Below are positions 8,887 through 18,250 of a stretch of 64,000 bases of DNA, one piece after another. The stretch lies in contig CAMCTU010000001.1 in assembly GCA_945878525.1 (NCBI GenBank), positions 1 through 64,000 on the forward strand, given 5' to 3'. This DNA comes from Sphingobacterium thalpophilum. Lineage in GTDB: Bacteria; Bacteroidota; Bacteroidia; Sphingobacteriales; Sphingobacteriaceae. The notes below the pieces were generated by a model. The model was not told the origin of the DNA. It saw only the letters and a list, made by a program, of their open reading frames with translations, and ran no database searches. The translations under genes and the position numbers were made by a program. Within the stretch, counting starts at the first letter, position 1; each line of letters begins with the position of its first letter.

Positions 8887-11058
8887 CTTAATAAACAGCA
8901 ACTCTCTGAATTTCGGAAGTGGCCATTTTGTATCATCAACCAGCTGTTCCAATTTATCAACATGATAACGGATTGGTTCAAAGTATGATTTCACTTTTTC
9001 ATCGTAAGCAATAGACTTGTCACGGATATCTTCAATATTATTTGCTTTTTTACGTTCATTTACCATTTCCAGATTGGAGGTTCTGATAAAGTTTACATGC
9101 ATAGAGATTTTTTTAATAATTTCTAACTGAGCATGATAGGTGTCTTCTCCAAGACCTATTTCTTTCAAACCTTTTACGTTTTCGATTAAGGTTGTTTGAT
9201 AACTGATTGCAGTAGGTATAATCACATTATCTATTAAATCACCCATAACCCGAGCCTCTATCTGTAATTTTTTGTAGTAACTTTCCAGTAAGATTTCATG
9301 ACGGGCATGCGACTCACGCTTGCTAAATACGCCGGTATCTTCGAATAACTTATCGGTTTTAGGATCTAATAATACATCCAGAGCTTTTGGTGTAGTTTTA
9401 ATATTTGATAAACCTCTTTTTTCAGCTTCTATTGCCCATTCTTCACTATAACCATTACCTTCAAACCGAATGTTTTTCGATTCTTTTATGTAACGTTTGA
9501 TCATGGTCATGATAGCTACATCTTTCTTTTCGCCTTTTTTAATCAGTTTATCTACTTCCGCTTTAAACTTATTCAACTGATCAGCTACAATAACATTTAA
9601 CACCGTCATTGGATTGGCCGAATTTGCCGAAGAACCAACTGCACGCAGCTCGAATTTATTTCCAGTAAATGCCATAGGAGAAGTACGGTTACGATCCGTA
9701 TTATCCAAAAGGATTGAAGGAATTTTTGGAATATTTGTCCATAAGGCTGAGTCCTGCTTCATTTTTGAAGTAACTCTTGAAGTTTCTATCTCATCTAGCA
9801 CATCGCTTAACTGACTTCCGAGGAAGGTAGAGATAATAGCAGGTGGAGCTTCATTAGCACCAAGGCGATGATCATTGTTAACTGAAGCTATTGATGCCCT
9901 TAATAAATCTGAATATTCATATACAGCTCTGATTGTATTTACAAAGAATGTAAGGAACATTAAATTATTTTTCGGTGTTTTACCCGGCGAAAGCAGATTT
10001 TTGCCAGTGTTTGTAATCATTGACCAGTTATTGTGTTTACCTGATCCATTGATACCTGCATATGGTTTTTCATGTAATAAAACTTTGAAATGATGTCTTC
10101 TTGCAACTTTATCCATCAAATCCATTAACAATGAATTATGATCAATGGCAAGGTTCATTTCTTCATACAAAGGAGCACATTCAAATTGAGAAGGCGCTAC
10201 TTCATTATGACGGGTCTTTAAGGGTATTCCAAGTTTTATTGCTTCAATTTCAAGATCTTCCATAAATGCGAGAACACGTTCCGGTATTGATCCAAAATAG
10301 TGATCATCTAATTGCTGATTTTTAGCAGACATGTGGCCGAATAATGTTCTACCTGTTAAATACATATCAGGTCTTGCATTAAATAAAGCAATGTCAACCA
10401 GGAAATACTCTTGCTCGATACCAAGTGAACTATTTACTTTTTCAATTCCTTTATCAAAATACTGGGCAACAGCAACTGCGGCTTTATCCATCAGACTGAT
10501 GGCCTTTAATAGGGGAGCTTTATAATCAAGTGCTTCACCGGTATATGAGATAAATACTGTAGGAATACACAAGGTGGATCCAATTATAAATGCTGGAGAT
10601 GATGGATCCCATGCAGTATATCCGCGAGCTTCAAAAGTACTTCTTATACCACCATTAGGAAAACTTGATGCATCCGGTTCCTGTTGTGCCAAAGCCTCAC
10701 CTGAAAATTTTTCAATGCCGTGTCCATCTGAACCTGGCTCAAAAAAGGAATCATGCTTTTCAGCTGTGCTTCCTGTTAAGGGCTGGAACCAGTGTGTATA
10801 ATGTGTTGCACCTTTTGACATGGCCCATGATTTCATGGCTGAAGCCACTTGCTCTGAAATACTTCTGTCAATCGGGGTTCCCGAATTCACAGAATCAATG
10901 ATACCGTTATAAGCTTCCTTGGATAAAGTGTCCTTCATTTTCTTCTGGTCGAACACATTTACACCATATAAATCAGAAAGTTTTGTTGTAGGAGATTTGG
11001 CTTCAGGAATAGTCCTGGAAAGTACAGCATTTAATGCTTGGAATCTTAAAGATGACAT
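8884..11058 (-). CDS. glnN: Glutamine synthetase type III
   Basis: ATP-dependent condensation of ammonia with glutamate; cytoplasmic dodecamer. 724 aa is the length of GSIII, much longer than GSI (about 470). GSIII traits are visible: an N-terminal GSIII region (FRTIPEAKSP-like start, HYTHWFQPLTG), SLGIEQEYFLVD (metal-binding glutamates), TRHNEVAPSQFE, GINGSGKHNNWSM (ATP/ammonia site), NDHRLGANEAPPAI, and the helical C-terminal extension. It is probably single-gene; the start ATG lies after a 357-bp upstream region shared with the divergent VOC gene. No NtrC- or GlnR-like regulator is nearby. Confidence 0.95.
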   Translation of the reverse strand: MSSLRFQALNAVLSRTIPEAKSPTTKLSDLYGVNVFDQKKMKDTLSKEAYNGIIDSVNSGTPIDRSISEQVASAMKSWAMSKGATHYTHWFQPLTGSTAEKHDSFFEPGSDGHGIEKFSGEALAQQEPDASSFPNGGIRSTFEARGYTAWDPSSPAFIIGSTLCIPTVFISYTGEALDYKAPLLKAISLMDKAAVAVAQYFDKGIEKVNSSLGIEQEYFLVDIALFNARPDMYLTGRTLFGHMSAKNQQLDDHYFGSIPERVLAFMEDLEIEAIKLGIPLKTRHNEVAPSQFECAPLYEEMNLAIDHNSLLMDLMDKVARRHHFKVLLHEKPYAGINGSGKHNNWSMITNTGKNLLSPGKTPKNNLMFLTFFVNTIRAVYEYSDLLRASIASVNNDHRLGANEAPPAIISTFLGSQLSDVLDEIETSRVTSKMKQDSALWTNIPKIPSILLDNTDRNRTSPMAFTGNKFELRAVGSSANSANPMTVLNVIVADQLNKFKAEVDKLIKKGEKKDVAIMTMIKRYIKESKNIRFEGNGYSEEWAIEAEKRGLSNIKTTPKALDVLLDPKTDKLFEDTGVFSKRESHARHEILLESYYKKLQIEARVMGDLIDNVIIPTAISYQTTLIENVKGLKEIGLGEDTYHAQLEIIKKISMHVNFIRTSNLEMVNERKKANNIEDIRDKSIAYDEKVKSYFEPIRYHVDKLEQLVDDTKWPLPKFRELLFIK

Positions 11059-11415
11059 CGTTTTGCTAAGTTTTGATTAAGTTTTGATAAAAATAAATGT
11101 TTTGAGACATAAAAGCATAAAAAATGTTTAAAAAACATAAAAAAGATCAAAAAAAAAGGTAGATTCTTGATAATTGATTAGAATTTCAGTTTAGAAAGCT
11201 GTATGTCTTTTAGAATTCTGGATTTTGTATATAAAAACGCAAGACTTTCGCTACATTCAATCATGTAATGATTATGTATTTTAATACTTGCCATACGCTG
11301 TGATTACTAGATAGAAAGCAAAGCTTTTTTCTAATTTTGGGTTTCCAGATATCAAGAATTCCAGTAAATGACTTTTTCAATTTCAACACTTTTATCTTAA
11401 TCACGGAGAAATAAT
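11059..11415. other. Intergenic region, 357 bp
   Basis: Divergent spacer between glnN (-) and the VOC gene (+). Very AT-rich, with a short direct repeat (AAGTTTTGAT twice at about 11068-11090) and poly-A runs. I see no coding remnant, RNA gene or clear operator. Promoters for both flanking genes should lie here, but I could not place them. Confidence 0.6.
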
Positions 11416-11805
11416 ATGCTCAAATTAAATTCTATACATCATGTGGCTATAATCTGTTCTAATTATCAGGTCTCAAAAATTTTTTATACAGAAGTGTTAG
11501 GTTTAAAAATTTTAAAAGAAACTTACAGAGCAAATCGAAGTTCTTACAAACTGGATCTTTTAGTTAATGGTAAGTATCAGATCGAATTATTCTCTTTTCC
11601 TGATCCACCCGAGCGCGTAACAGCACCGGAGGCCAAAGGATTACGGCATCTTTCATTTGAAGTCGATAATTTGACAGAAGCGTTGCACGAATTAAACAGT
11701 ATGAAGGTGATCACTGAATCAATAAGGCTGGATGAGCTCACAGGAAAGAAGTTTTTGTTTTTTTCTGATCCGGATGGATTGCCTATAGAATTGTACGAGA
11801 AATAA
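11416..11805 (+). CDS. VOC-family (glyoxalase-like) protein, YaeR type
   Basis: Small cytoplasmic metalloprotein of the vicinal-oxygen-chelate fold, 129 aa, closest to the SMU1112c/YaeR group. The start (INSIHHVAIICSNYQ-like) carries the first metal His, and the fold continues with FYTEVLGLKIL, ELFSFPDPPER, LRHLSFEVDN and FFSDPDGLPIELYE, which contains the conserved C-terminal Glu. The exact substrate is unknown for this group. Its TAA stop overlaps the ATG of the next gene by one base (TAATG), indicating translational coupling with trmN6. Confidence 0.88.
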   Translation: MLKLNSIHHVAIICSNYQVSKIFYTEVLGLKILKETYRANRSSYKLDLLVNGKYQIELFSFPDPPERVTAPEAKGLRHLSFEVDNLTEALHELNSMKVITESIRLDELTGKKFLFFSDPDGLPIELYEK

Positions 11806-12518
11806 TGTCTTCTATTTTTCATTTTAAGCAGTTCAGAATCGATCAGGCGAATTGTGCAATGAAGGTTAATACTGATGGGGTTCTTATTGCTGCAATTGCA
11901 GATTTTGAGAATCCTGCCAGTATTCTTGATGTGGGTACAGGTACCGGATTGATTGCATTAATGCTGGCTCAAAAATATAGTGTAGCATTGATTGATGCTG
12001 TTGAAATAGATAAAAATGCGGCTGTAACTGCGCTAAAAAATTTTTCTGTTTCTCCCTTTTCTGATAGGATTAAATTAATTCCTGACTCAATCAAGGATTA
12101 TTTTGAAAACGAAGACAAAAAATATGATCTTATTATATCTAATCCTCCATTTTTCATTAATTCCTTAAGTTCCATAAATCCCAAAAAAGGTATTGCCCGA
12201 CATACTGATCTATCATTTTTCGATATCTTATTAACAGAATCAGTGAATCATTTAAATCAAACAGGTCATCTTTGCCTTATACTTCCTCTGGAAACAGCTG
12301 CAAACCTTGAAAAAATACTTAGACGACTTGGAGTTCTAAAAGTTCAAAAGGAGATATTGATTTACTCATTTAAAGACTCAAAACCACATCGTAAAATTAT
12401 TACCTTAGGTTTTGAAAATTCTGTTCTAATTCAAGATAAACTCGTTATTTATGAAGAAAAAGGTATTTATTCTGAAGATTATCGTATTTTATTAAAGGAT
12501 TACCTTACAATTTTTTGA
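11805..12518 (+). CDS. trmN6: tRNA1(Val) (adenine(37)-N6)-methyltransferase
   Basis: SAM-dependent N6-methyltransferase that modifies A37 of tRNA-Val (YfiC/TrmN6 family); cytoplasmic, 237 aa. Visible: FKQFRIDQANCAMKVNTDGVL at the start, the SAM-binding ILDVGTGTGLIALML, acidic residue in AVEIDKNA, and the N6-adenine catalytic motif ISNPPFF. The pattern NPPF with an upstream K-V-(N/G)-TD-(G/S) is typical of YfiC. It is the second gene of a + strand run (VOC, trmN6, phosphoesterase, fbp). Confidence 0.92.
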   Translation: MSSIFHFKQFRIDQANCAMKVNTDGVLIAAIADFENPASILDVGTGTGLIALMLAQKYSVALIDAVEIDKNAAVTALKNFSVSPFSDRIKLIPDSIKDYFENEDKKYDLIISNPPFFINSLSSINPKKGIARHTDLSFFDILLTESVNHLNQTGHLCLILPLETAANLEKILRRLGVLKVQKEILIYSFKDSKPHRKIITLGFENSVLIQDKLVIYEEKGIYSEDYRILLKDYLTIF

Positions 12519-12530
12519 TACAATTTTTTT

Positions 12531-13025
12531 ATGAAAACAATCGGACTAATTTCAGATACGCATGGATTTTTAGATGATTCTGTGTTTAAACATTTTGAAA
12601 ATTGCGATGAGATCTGGCACGCAGGCGATTTTGGTACGCTAGACCTTGCTGTGAAGTTGAGAGCATTTAAACCTCTGAGAGGAGTTTATGGAAATATTGA
12701 CGGACAGGATATAAGATCCCAATATCCTGAACATTTAAGATTTAATTGTGAAGAATTAAATGTTTGGATGACTCATATAGGAGGTTATCCCGGAAAATAT
12801 TCCTCTGGAATTAGGGAAGAAATATACCGTAATCCACCCGGGCTTTTCATCAGTGGTCATTCGCATATTCTTAAGGTTATTTTCGATAAAAAAATTAGTT
12901 GTTTACACTTAAATCCTGGTGCCGCAGGAAAGCAAGGTTGGCAAAAAGTTCGCACATTGCTTCGATTTTCGATTTCTGTAAAAAAAATTCATAACTTAGA
13001 TGTTATAGAATTATTAAAAATATAG
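12531..13025 (+). CDS. Metallophosphoesterase, YfcE/MJ0936 type
   Basis: Small calcineurin-like phosphodiesterase, 164 aa, cytoplasmic. All five metal-binding blocks are visible: SDTHG (9-13), HAGDF, GNIDGQD, THIGGYPG and SGHSHIL. The substrate is unknown; YfcE-type enzymes act on small phosphodiesters in vitro. It follows trmN6 by 12 nt and precedes fbp by 21 nt, so it is probably co-transcribed with both. Confidence 0.9.
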   Translation: MKTIGLISDTHGFLDDSVFKHFENCDEIWHAGDFGTLDLAVKLRAFKPLRGVYGNIDGQDIRSQYPEHLRFNCEELNVWMTHIGGYPGKYSSGIREEIYRNPPGLFISGHSHILKVIFDKKISCLHLNPGAAGKQGWQKVRTLLRFSISVKKIHNLDVIELLKI

Positions 13026-13046
13026 CGTAAAAAGTACACTAAGTAT

Positions 13047-14117
13047 ATGAAGGGAATTTTAACATTAGGACAATTTATAATAGAAAAGCAAAGCGATTTT
13101 CCATATTCAAAAGGGGAATTATCACGATTGTTAAGAGATATTGGAATCGCAGCAAAAATTGTTAATCGTGAAGTCAATAAGGCTGGACTAATGGATATTC
13201 TAGGAGATGTTGGTACGGTAAATATACAGGGAGAATCACAAAAAAAATTAGATGTTTTTGCAAATGAGCAATTTATAGCCGCACTTAAAAGTGGGGGAGA
13301 ATGTTGCATTGTGGCTTCAGAAGAGAATGACAAGATTATTCAAATTGACGGAGAAGTGTCAAAAAATGCAAAATACATAGTCGCTATGGATCCTCTGGAT
13401 GGATCATCCAATATTGATGTAAATGTAGCGGTAGGAACAATTTTTTCTATTTATAGAAGATTTTCGACCGACGGGAAAGCAACACTAAAGGATGTACTTC
13501 AGAAAGGTACCGAGCAGGTAGCTGCAGGCTATATCATTTATGGATCCTCAACTATGCTGGTATATACAACTGGCAAAGGAGTAAATGGATTTACCCTCGA
13601 TCCTTCAATCGGTGAGTTTTGCCTTTCACATCCAGAGATGAAAATTCCTGAAGATGGTGTAATCTATTCAATTAATGAAGGAAACTATATTCATTTTCCA
13701 GAAGGCGTAAAGAAGTATTTAAAGTATTGTCAAGTTGAGGATGAACAAACTTTACGCCCATATACCTCTCGTTATATTGGTTCAATGGTGGCAGATGTTC
13801 ATAGAAATATGATTAAAGGCGGGATATTTATTTATCCAACCACTTCAAGTGCGCCAAATGGTAAGCTGCGTCTGGTTTATGAGTGTAATCCCATGGCATT
13901 TATTATCGAACAAGCAGGAGGTAGGGCAACAGATGGATTTAACAGAATACTTGATAAAAACGTTACAACACTCCATCAACGTTCGGCTATTTTTATTGGA
14001 TCAAAAAACATGGTCCTTAAAGTAGAGGAGTTAATGCAAACCTATTCATCAAAAACACCAGATGAAAAAGCTGAGGCAAGGATGGAAAAATTGGGGATAA
14101 TTGGTGGTGTAGATTAA
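13047..14117 (+). CDS. fbp: Fructose-1,6-bisphosphatase, class I
   Basis: Gluconeogenic hydrolysis of fructose-1,6-bisphosphate; cytoplasmic, 356 aa. Hallmarks: the metal site [20 protein letters not shown], the ASEENDK acidic patch upstream, [16 protein letters not shown], the substrate loop GGIFIYP, and [20 protein letters not shown] with the catalytic-site Glu. It is the last gene of the run beginning at 11416. Its 3' end overlaps the convergent rnhA by 4 bp. Confidence 0.97.
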   Translation: MKGILTLGQFIIEKQSDFPYSKGELSRLLRDIGIAAKIVNREVNKAGLMDILGDVGTVNIQGESQKKLDVFANEQFIAALKSGGECCIVASEENDKIIQIDGEVSKNAKYIVAMDPLDGSSNIDVNVAVGTIFSIYRRFSTDGKATLKDVLQKGTEQVAAGYIIYGSSTMLVYTTGKGVNGFTLDPSIGEFCLSHPEMKIPEDGVIYSINEGNYIHFPEGVKKYLKYCQVEDEQTLRPYTSRYIGSMVADVHRNMIKGGIFIYPTTSSAPNGKLRLVYECNPMAFIIEQAGGRATDGFNRILDKNVTTLHQRSAIFIGSKNMVLKVEELMQTYSSKTPDEKAEARMEKLGIIGGVD

Positions 14118-14581
14118 AGGTTCAATTTCAATTCCTCTTTTTCAAAATAAATATCAATAAGGAGGTTCATTTGTTTAGAAGCCTGAACTGCCAGTTCATC
14201 ACATCGCTCATTCTCAGGGTGACCATTATGCCCTTTTACCCAGGTAAATTGAATTTGATGTTTTTTATAGACCTCTAAAAATCTCAACCAGAGATCTTTG
14301 TTTTTCTTATCTTTAAAATTAGTTCTGACCCAGTTAAATACCCATTTTTTCTCGACCGCGTCGATAATATATTTAGAATCTGAATAGATCATGATCACTT
14401 GCCCCGGATTCTTAATACTTTCCAGTCCGGTGATTACAGCCATTAACTCCATGCGATTATTGGTTGTTTTTCGATAACCCTCCGAAATTTCTTTGTAATG
14501 CTTACCTGAATGTAGTATTACTCCAAATCCACCGGGACCCGGATTACCACTTGATGCACCATCAGTATAGATATTAATCAT
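14114..14581 (-). CDS. rnhA: Ribonuclease HI
   Basis: Cleaves the RNA strand of RNA-DNA hybrids; cytoplasmic, 155 aa. The four carboxylates are present: Asp in [15 protein letters not shown], Glu in NNRMELMAV, Asp in YSDSKYI, and the C-terminal NERCDELA Asp, with the handle region [15 protein letters not shown] typical of E. coli-type HI. It shares 4 bp with the 3' end of fbp. The copper ATPase lies immediately upstream (22 bp) on the same strand. Confidence 0.96.
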   Translation of the reverse strand: MINIYTDGASSGNPGPGGFGVILHSGKHYKEISEGYRKTTNNRMELMAVITGLESIKNPGQVIMIYSDSKYIIDAVEKKWVFNWVRTNFKDKKNKDLWLRFLEVYKKHQIQFTWVKGHNGHPENERCDELAVQASKQMNLLIDIYFEKEELKLNL

Positions 14582-14603
14582 TAAAATAGCTTTTAATGCG
14601 CAA

Positions 14604-16703
14604 TTATAATGTTTTAGTTTTTAACCGAATCGAATTGCCAATCACAATTATATCAGAAAATGCCATTGTTAGCGCACCTACCATTGGATTGAGAAAACCA
14701 AATGCCGCAATGGGTATAGCTACAACATTGTAGAAAAAAGCCCAAAACAGGTTTTGCTTTATTGTCAGGAGGGTATGATTACCGATTCTGAGCATGTTAT
14801 CAATTAAGTTTAGATCATTTTTCAATAAGACTACCTCGGCAGACTGAATCGCAATCTGACTTGCATTACTCATTGAAATTCCTACATCCGCAGTAGTTAG
14901 GGCAGGAGCATCGTTTATTCCATCACCTACCATTGCTGTTTTACCTCTTTTTTTAATTTTTTCGATAATTTCAAGCTTCTGATCTGGTTTGGTTTCGGCA
15001 TACACTTCTTCAATGCCTAAATCAGCAGCCAAGTTATCACATTTTATTTTAAGATCACCACTAAGTAAAATAGGCTGAATACCCATTTTTTTTAAGGTTT
15101 TGATGATTCTTGTAGCCTCTGGTTTAACTTCGTCTTCTATTGAAATTCTTGCAATAAGATCTTCATTCATTTTTAGAAATAGGCTGTAGTCCTTCTGGTC
15201 ATTTTCAGAATTTAAGATCTGTAATGATCCAAATTGATAAGTATTACCATCTGAATCTGATCCGGTCATTCCAACTCCTTTTTCTTCTGATACCTGAGTA
15301 AAAATTATTTTTTCAGGTGCTTTTGAACCCAATTCTGAAACCAAGGAACGGGCAATTGGATGATTTGAATAAGCCTCAATACCATAAATAATAGATTCAA
15401 CTTTCTGAATGGAGGAATTAATGATATCAATCTTTTTGATTTTGAAATTACCTGTAGTGAGCGTACCTGTTTTATCAAAGACCATATATTTTATCTTGGC
15501 TATCTCTTCCAATGTATTTCCGCCTTTGATTAATATACCATTTTTGGCAGCCCTGCCTAAACCAACCATTACCGCAGTTGGTGTGGCTAGACCCATTGCA
15601 CAAGGACATGAAATAACTAGAACGGCAATTGCATTAAGCATCGATTTTTGAAAACTCAGATCAAAGGAATAATAAGCTAAAATGAAGGTCAGAACAGCAA
15701 TGCCGACAACAACAGGAACAAATATCGCAGCAACCTGATCTCCAAGTTTTTGAATGGAAGGCTTGGCTGATTGTGCACGCTTCATCAAATCTATGATTTG
15801 CGACAAAATGGTATGCTTTCCTGTTTTACTTACCAAAATATGTATGCTTCCCTTTTCTATAATTGTACCACCAATTACCTGACCGTATTTCGTTTTTTCA
15901 ACCGGCAAACTTTCTCCTGTTAACATAGATTCGTTTATAGAAGCTTCACCCCAGATAATTTCTCCATCAACAGGAATTTTATCACCAGATTTTATCACCA
16001 AAATATCTCCCGGAATTACTTCCTGAGAATTAATGGTCAATATTTCTCCATTTACCAGTTTATTAGCATTCACCCTTTGAAATTTCATTAGTTCCTTAAC
16101 AGCGGAGCTTGTTTGTGACACAGATCTCTTCTCCAAAACATTGCCTAATAAAACCAATGAAATAATGGTGGCGGCAGTCTCATAAAATAGAAAATCAGGC
16201 CCCAGATTTTGAATAGTTCCAAACAGACTATAGGCAAAAGCGGCACTTGAACCAATAAAAATGAGGACATCCATGTTAGGAATGCCATTTTTCAATGAAT
16301 TGTAAGCACTTTTTCCAAAATGGATGCAGCCTAATGTGTAAACCGGGATACATAAAATTAATTGTACAATTGGATTGTGTAGAAAATGAAATGGAAGAAA
16401 CATGTGGGAGAACAAGGGAATAGTAAAAATTAAACTGAAATAGAACTTGTTCTCAATTTTTTCATTAAACTTTTCCTCAATTGGGACACTTTCTTCGCTT
16501 ACTTTAAAACCCAATCCTTCAATATCCTTAATTATTAAGGAGTTTTCAATATGCTTGCTTGATTTAAATTTTACTTCGTCGTTAGCAAAATCTACATAAA
16601 TGTCATGAAGGCCTTTTTTTTCCAGTAGTTTATAAATTGACATCGCACAATTATTGCAATGCATACCGCTTACCTGAAGTTCAATCAATTCTTCTTTTTC
16701 CAT
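14604..16703 (-). CDS. copA: Copper-translocating P1B-type ATPase
   Basis: Inner-membrane copper exporter, 699 aa. In order: one N-terminal HMA domain with GMHCNNC (Cys16, Cys19), membrane helices from about residue 85, actuator TGES (262-265), the transmembrane CPC metal site (366-368), phosphorylation site DKTGTLT (Asp410), the nucleotide domain with the HP dipeptide in SNHPIA, and MVGDGINDAPAL. Late helices carry the YN and MAFSD...N pattern of copper-type pumps. Only one HMA domain is present. No CsoR/CueR-type regulator or metallochaperone is adjacent. rnhA follows 22 bp downstream. Confidence 0.93.
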   Translation of the reverse strand: MEKEELIELQVSGMHCNNCAMSIYKLLEKKGLHDIYVDFANDEVKFKSSKHIENSLIIKDIEGLGFKVSEESVPIEEKFNEKIENKFYFSLIFTIPLFSHMFLPFHFLHNPIVQLILCIPVYTLGCIHFGKSAYNSLKNGIPNMDVLIFIGSSAAFAYSLFGTIQNLGPDFLFYETAATIISLVLLGNVLEKRSVSQTSSAVKELMKFQRVNANKLVNGEILTINSQEVIPGDILVIKSGDKIPVDGEIIWGEASINESMLTGESLPVEKTKYGQVIGGTIIEKGSIHILVSKTGKHTILSQIIDLMKRAQSAKPSIQKLGDQVAAIFVPVVVGIAVLTFILAYYSFDLSFQKSMLNAIAVLVISCPCAMGLATPTAVMVGLGRAAKNGILIKGGNTLEEIAKIKYMVFDKTGTLTTGNFKIKKIDIINSSIQKVESIIYGIEAYSNHPIARSLVSELGSKAPEKIIFTQVSEEKGVGMTGSDSDGNTYQFGSLQILNSENDQKDYSLFLKMNEDLIARISIEDEVKPEATRIIKTLKKMGIQPILLSGDLKIKCDNLAADLGIEEVYAETKPDQKLEIIEKIKKRGKTAMVGDGINDAPALTTADVGISMSNASQIAIQSAEVVLLKNDLNLIDNMLRIGNHTLLTIKQNLFWAFFYNVVAIPIAAFGFLNPMVGALTMAFSDIIVIGNSIRLKTKTL

Positions 16704-16925
16704 AACAGCTATTAAAATGTGGTTTAAACAAATTTAATTATATAAGGAATAAATTTATTAGCCCCAAATATTATGTTTTATATTAAACAGTATTACCGAA
16801 TATTAATTGCACTTAATTAACCAGGATACCATTAATAGTCGCCATCTTGCTGATAATCAGGGTAGAATTTTAATACAATAAATTTGCAATATCTGCCGAA
16901 ATGCTTAGTTTTGCAATAGTTAAAC

Positions 16926-17000
16926 GGTGGTTGTAGCTCAGTTGGTTAGAGTATTGGTTTGTGGTGCCGAGGGTCGTGGGTTCGAGCCCCATCAGCCACC
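16926..17000 (+). tRNA. tRNA-His (anticodon GTG)
   Basis: The cloverleaf folds fully. G16926 can act as the extra G-1 opposite C73 (17000). The acceptor stem is GTGGTTG / CAGCCAC, the D stem GCTC / GAGT, and the anticodon stem TTGGT / GCCGA around loop TTGTGGT with anticodon GTG at 16961-16963. The T arm contains GGTTCGAGCCC. The extra 5' G paired with C73 is the histidine identity element. The 3' CCA is not fully encoded. A terminator follows at once. Confidence 0.95.
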
Positions 17001-17010
17001 CATTTTAGAG

Positions 17011-17043
17011 AAGCTTTTTTCAGAACGAAAAAAGCTTTTTTTT
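17011..17043 (+). terminator. Rho-independent terminator of tRNA-His
   Basis: A perfect 11-bp stem AAGCTTTTTTC / GAAAAAAGCTT with a 5-nt loop runs into a T tract ending at 17043, starting 11 nt after the tRNA. Confidence 0.93.
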
Positions 17044-17440
17044 ATCATATTCTTTTTGATCTCTTATTTAAGAATCAGTCTTAGATTTTCGTTAATCCTT
17101 TCATGGCTGTTATCGCGATTACTCTTAAAAGTTTAAAGCTAAGCAAAAGGAAAACACCTTAAATATTAGGATATATTGTCTACATTTCGGGTATTTATAC
17201 TTGTGATTATTATAGATTTATTGCTATTGGCATTGTTTGATAAATGGCATATTAAATTGTTTCTCATGATTGTACCCAAAGGGTATGTTTTTCTTAGGTG
17301 GATGTAGAATCGAATACTAATTATTCGACTCTTTTTTTACCGTTGTTATAGAAGAAAATGAATTACTGTTATCTATTTAAAAAATAATAACAGTTGCAAC
17401 AAGATAATAAATAGATTTAGTTAGAGACAGGATCAGATTA
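17044..17440. other. Intergenic region, 397 bp, with an orphan hairpin
   Basis: No gene is visible. It contains a small inverted repeat TACCCAAAGGGTA near 17273 and a terminator-like hairpin at 17307-17338 (separate entry) that has no + strand gene before it. The rest is AT-rich spacer beyond the 3' end of the anti-sigma gene. Confidence 0.55.
17307..17338 (+). terminator. Orphan terminator-like hairpin
   Basis: Inverted repeat GAATCGAAT / ATTCGACTC (one mismatch), 7-nt loop, followed by seven T residues. The tRNA transcript already has its own terminator 260 bp upstream, so this hairpin could end an unrecognised small RNA. That is inference only. Confidence 0.5.
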
Positions 17441-18250
17441 TCAGATACTTCCGATAGCCATCATTTGATCCATATTGGGATTTGCACTTCCACCACGAAT
17501 TTCTAAAGTAACTGCAAAAGCCTGAGCGTTTTTGATGAACTTCATTTTTTTCATTCCTGTGCTATCTACTTCTGAGTCGAAAACGCCAAGATCTACAGGT
17601 TTTCCATCAACCATTGCCCATAATTGATATTGATGGTCTACATCATTTGAAGGCATTTTGATAGAAGATAGATCAATCATAACTTCTTCTTGTTCAAGAT
17701 TGAAAGCAATGAGCATACTGGCTTTCGGTGCTTTGGCTGAACCTTTGAGCGTCACTAGCTTATATGAAGCTTGATTTTGATAAAAATGCAAGGCGTTTCG
17801 GGTATCTCTTAATTCTTCATCAATAAAATTCACCTGACTTGAAAACCGCTCATTACCAGTCTGAAGAATTGCAATCTGACTATAAGAATCAGTTAATTTA
17901 TTGTTTAGATCGATTAGCAAAACTATGCTGATAAATAGAAGTGCAAGACTCGCAGCGAATGCATATTTATAGAATTGCCCGAATTTTGGCGATGAAACAT
18001 TAAGCGGTCTTGTTTCTGATTCTGAATTTTTAAGCGCATTCAATACTTTTTTCCGCAACGATTTTGACGGTTCAATTGCATTTGAAATAGCATAATTTGA
18101 GAGGGCAGATTCAATTTCAATGATTTCTGATTTAATTTCAGGATATTTTAAAGCATTCTGTTCTACTTCAAGCCTTTCTTCATTGCTTAAATCTCCCAGA
18201 ACATAATGTTCCAGGATGCCATTTTCCAGATATGATTTTAGGTCCTTCAC
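17441..18250 (-). CDS. Anti-sigma factor, RskA type
   Basis: Membrane-anchored anti-sigma factor, 269 aa. The N-terminal cytoplasmic region (ILEHYVLGDLSNEERLEVE) is the zinc-less RskA/anti-sigma-K type. It is followed by one membrane helix at about 94-115, a coiled region, and an extracytoplasmic RskA C-terminal domain (YQLWAMVDGKPVDLGVF). It starts with GTG directly after the sigma factor stop (no spacer: TAA then GTG), so translation is coupled and the pair is stoichiometric. It is predicted to hold the adjacent ECF sigma factor inactive until an envelope signal. This is not the FecR type that usually partners SusC receptors. Confidence 0.88.
   Translation of the reverse strand: MKDLKSYLENGILEHYVLGDLSNEERLEVEQNALKYPEIKSEIIEIESALSNYAISNAIEPSKSLRKKVLNALKNSESETRPLNVSSPKFGQFYKYAFAASLALLFISIVLLIDLNNKLTDSYSQIAILQTGNERFSSQVNFIDEELRDTRNALHFYQNQASYKLVTLKGSAKAPKASMLIAFNLEQEEVMIDLSSIKMPSNDVDHQYQLWAMVDGKPVDLGVFDSEVDSTGMKKMKFIKNAQAFAVTLEIRGGSANPNMDQMMAIGSI

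Noticed and set aside
16927-17136. 69-residue open frame over tRNA-His (VAQLVRVLVCGAEGRGFEPH)
   Set aside because: This is the typical false protein read through a tRNA gene; the cloverleaf and terminator explain the sequence.
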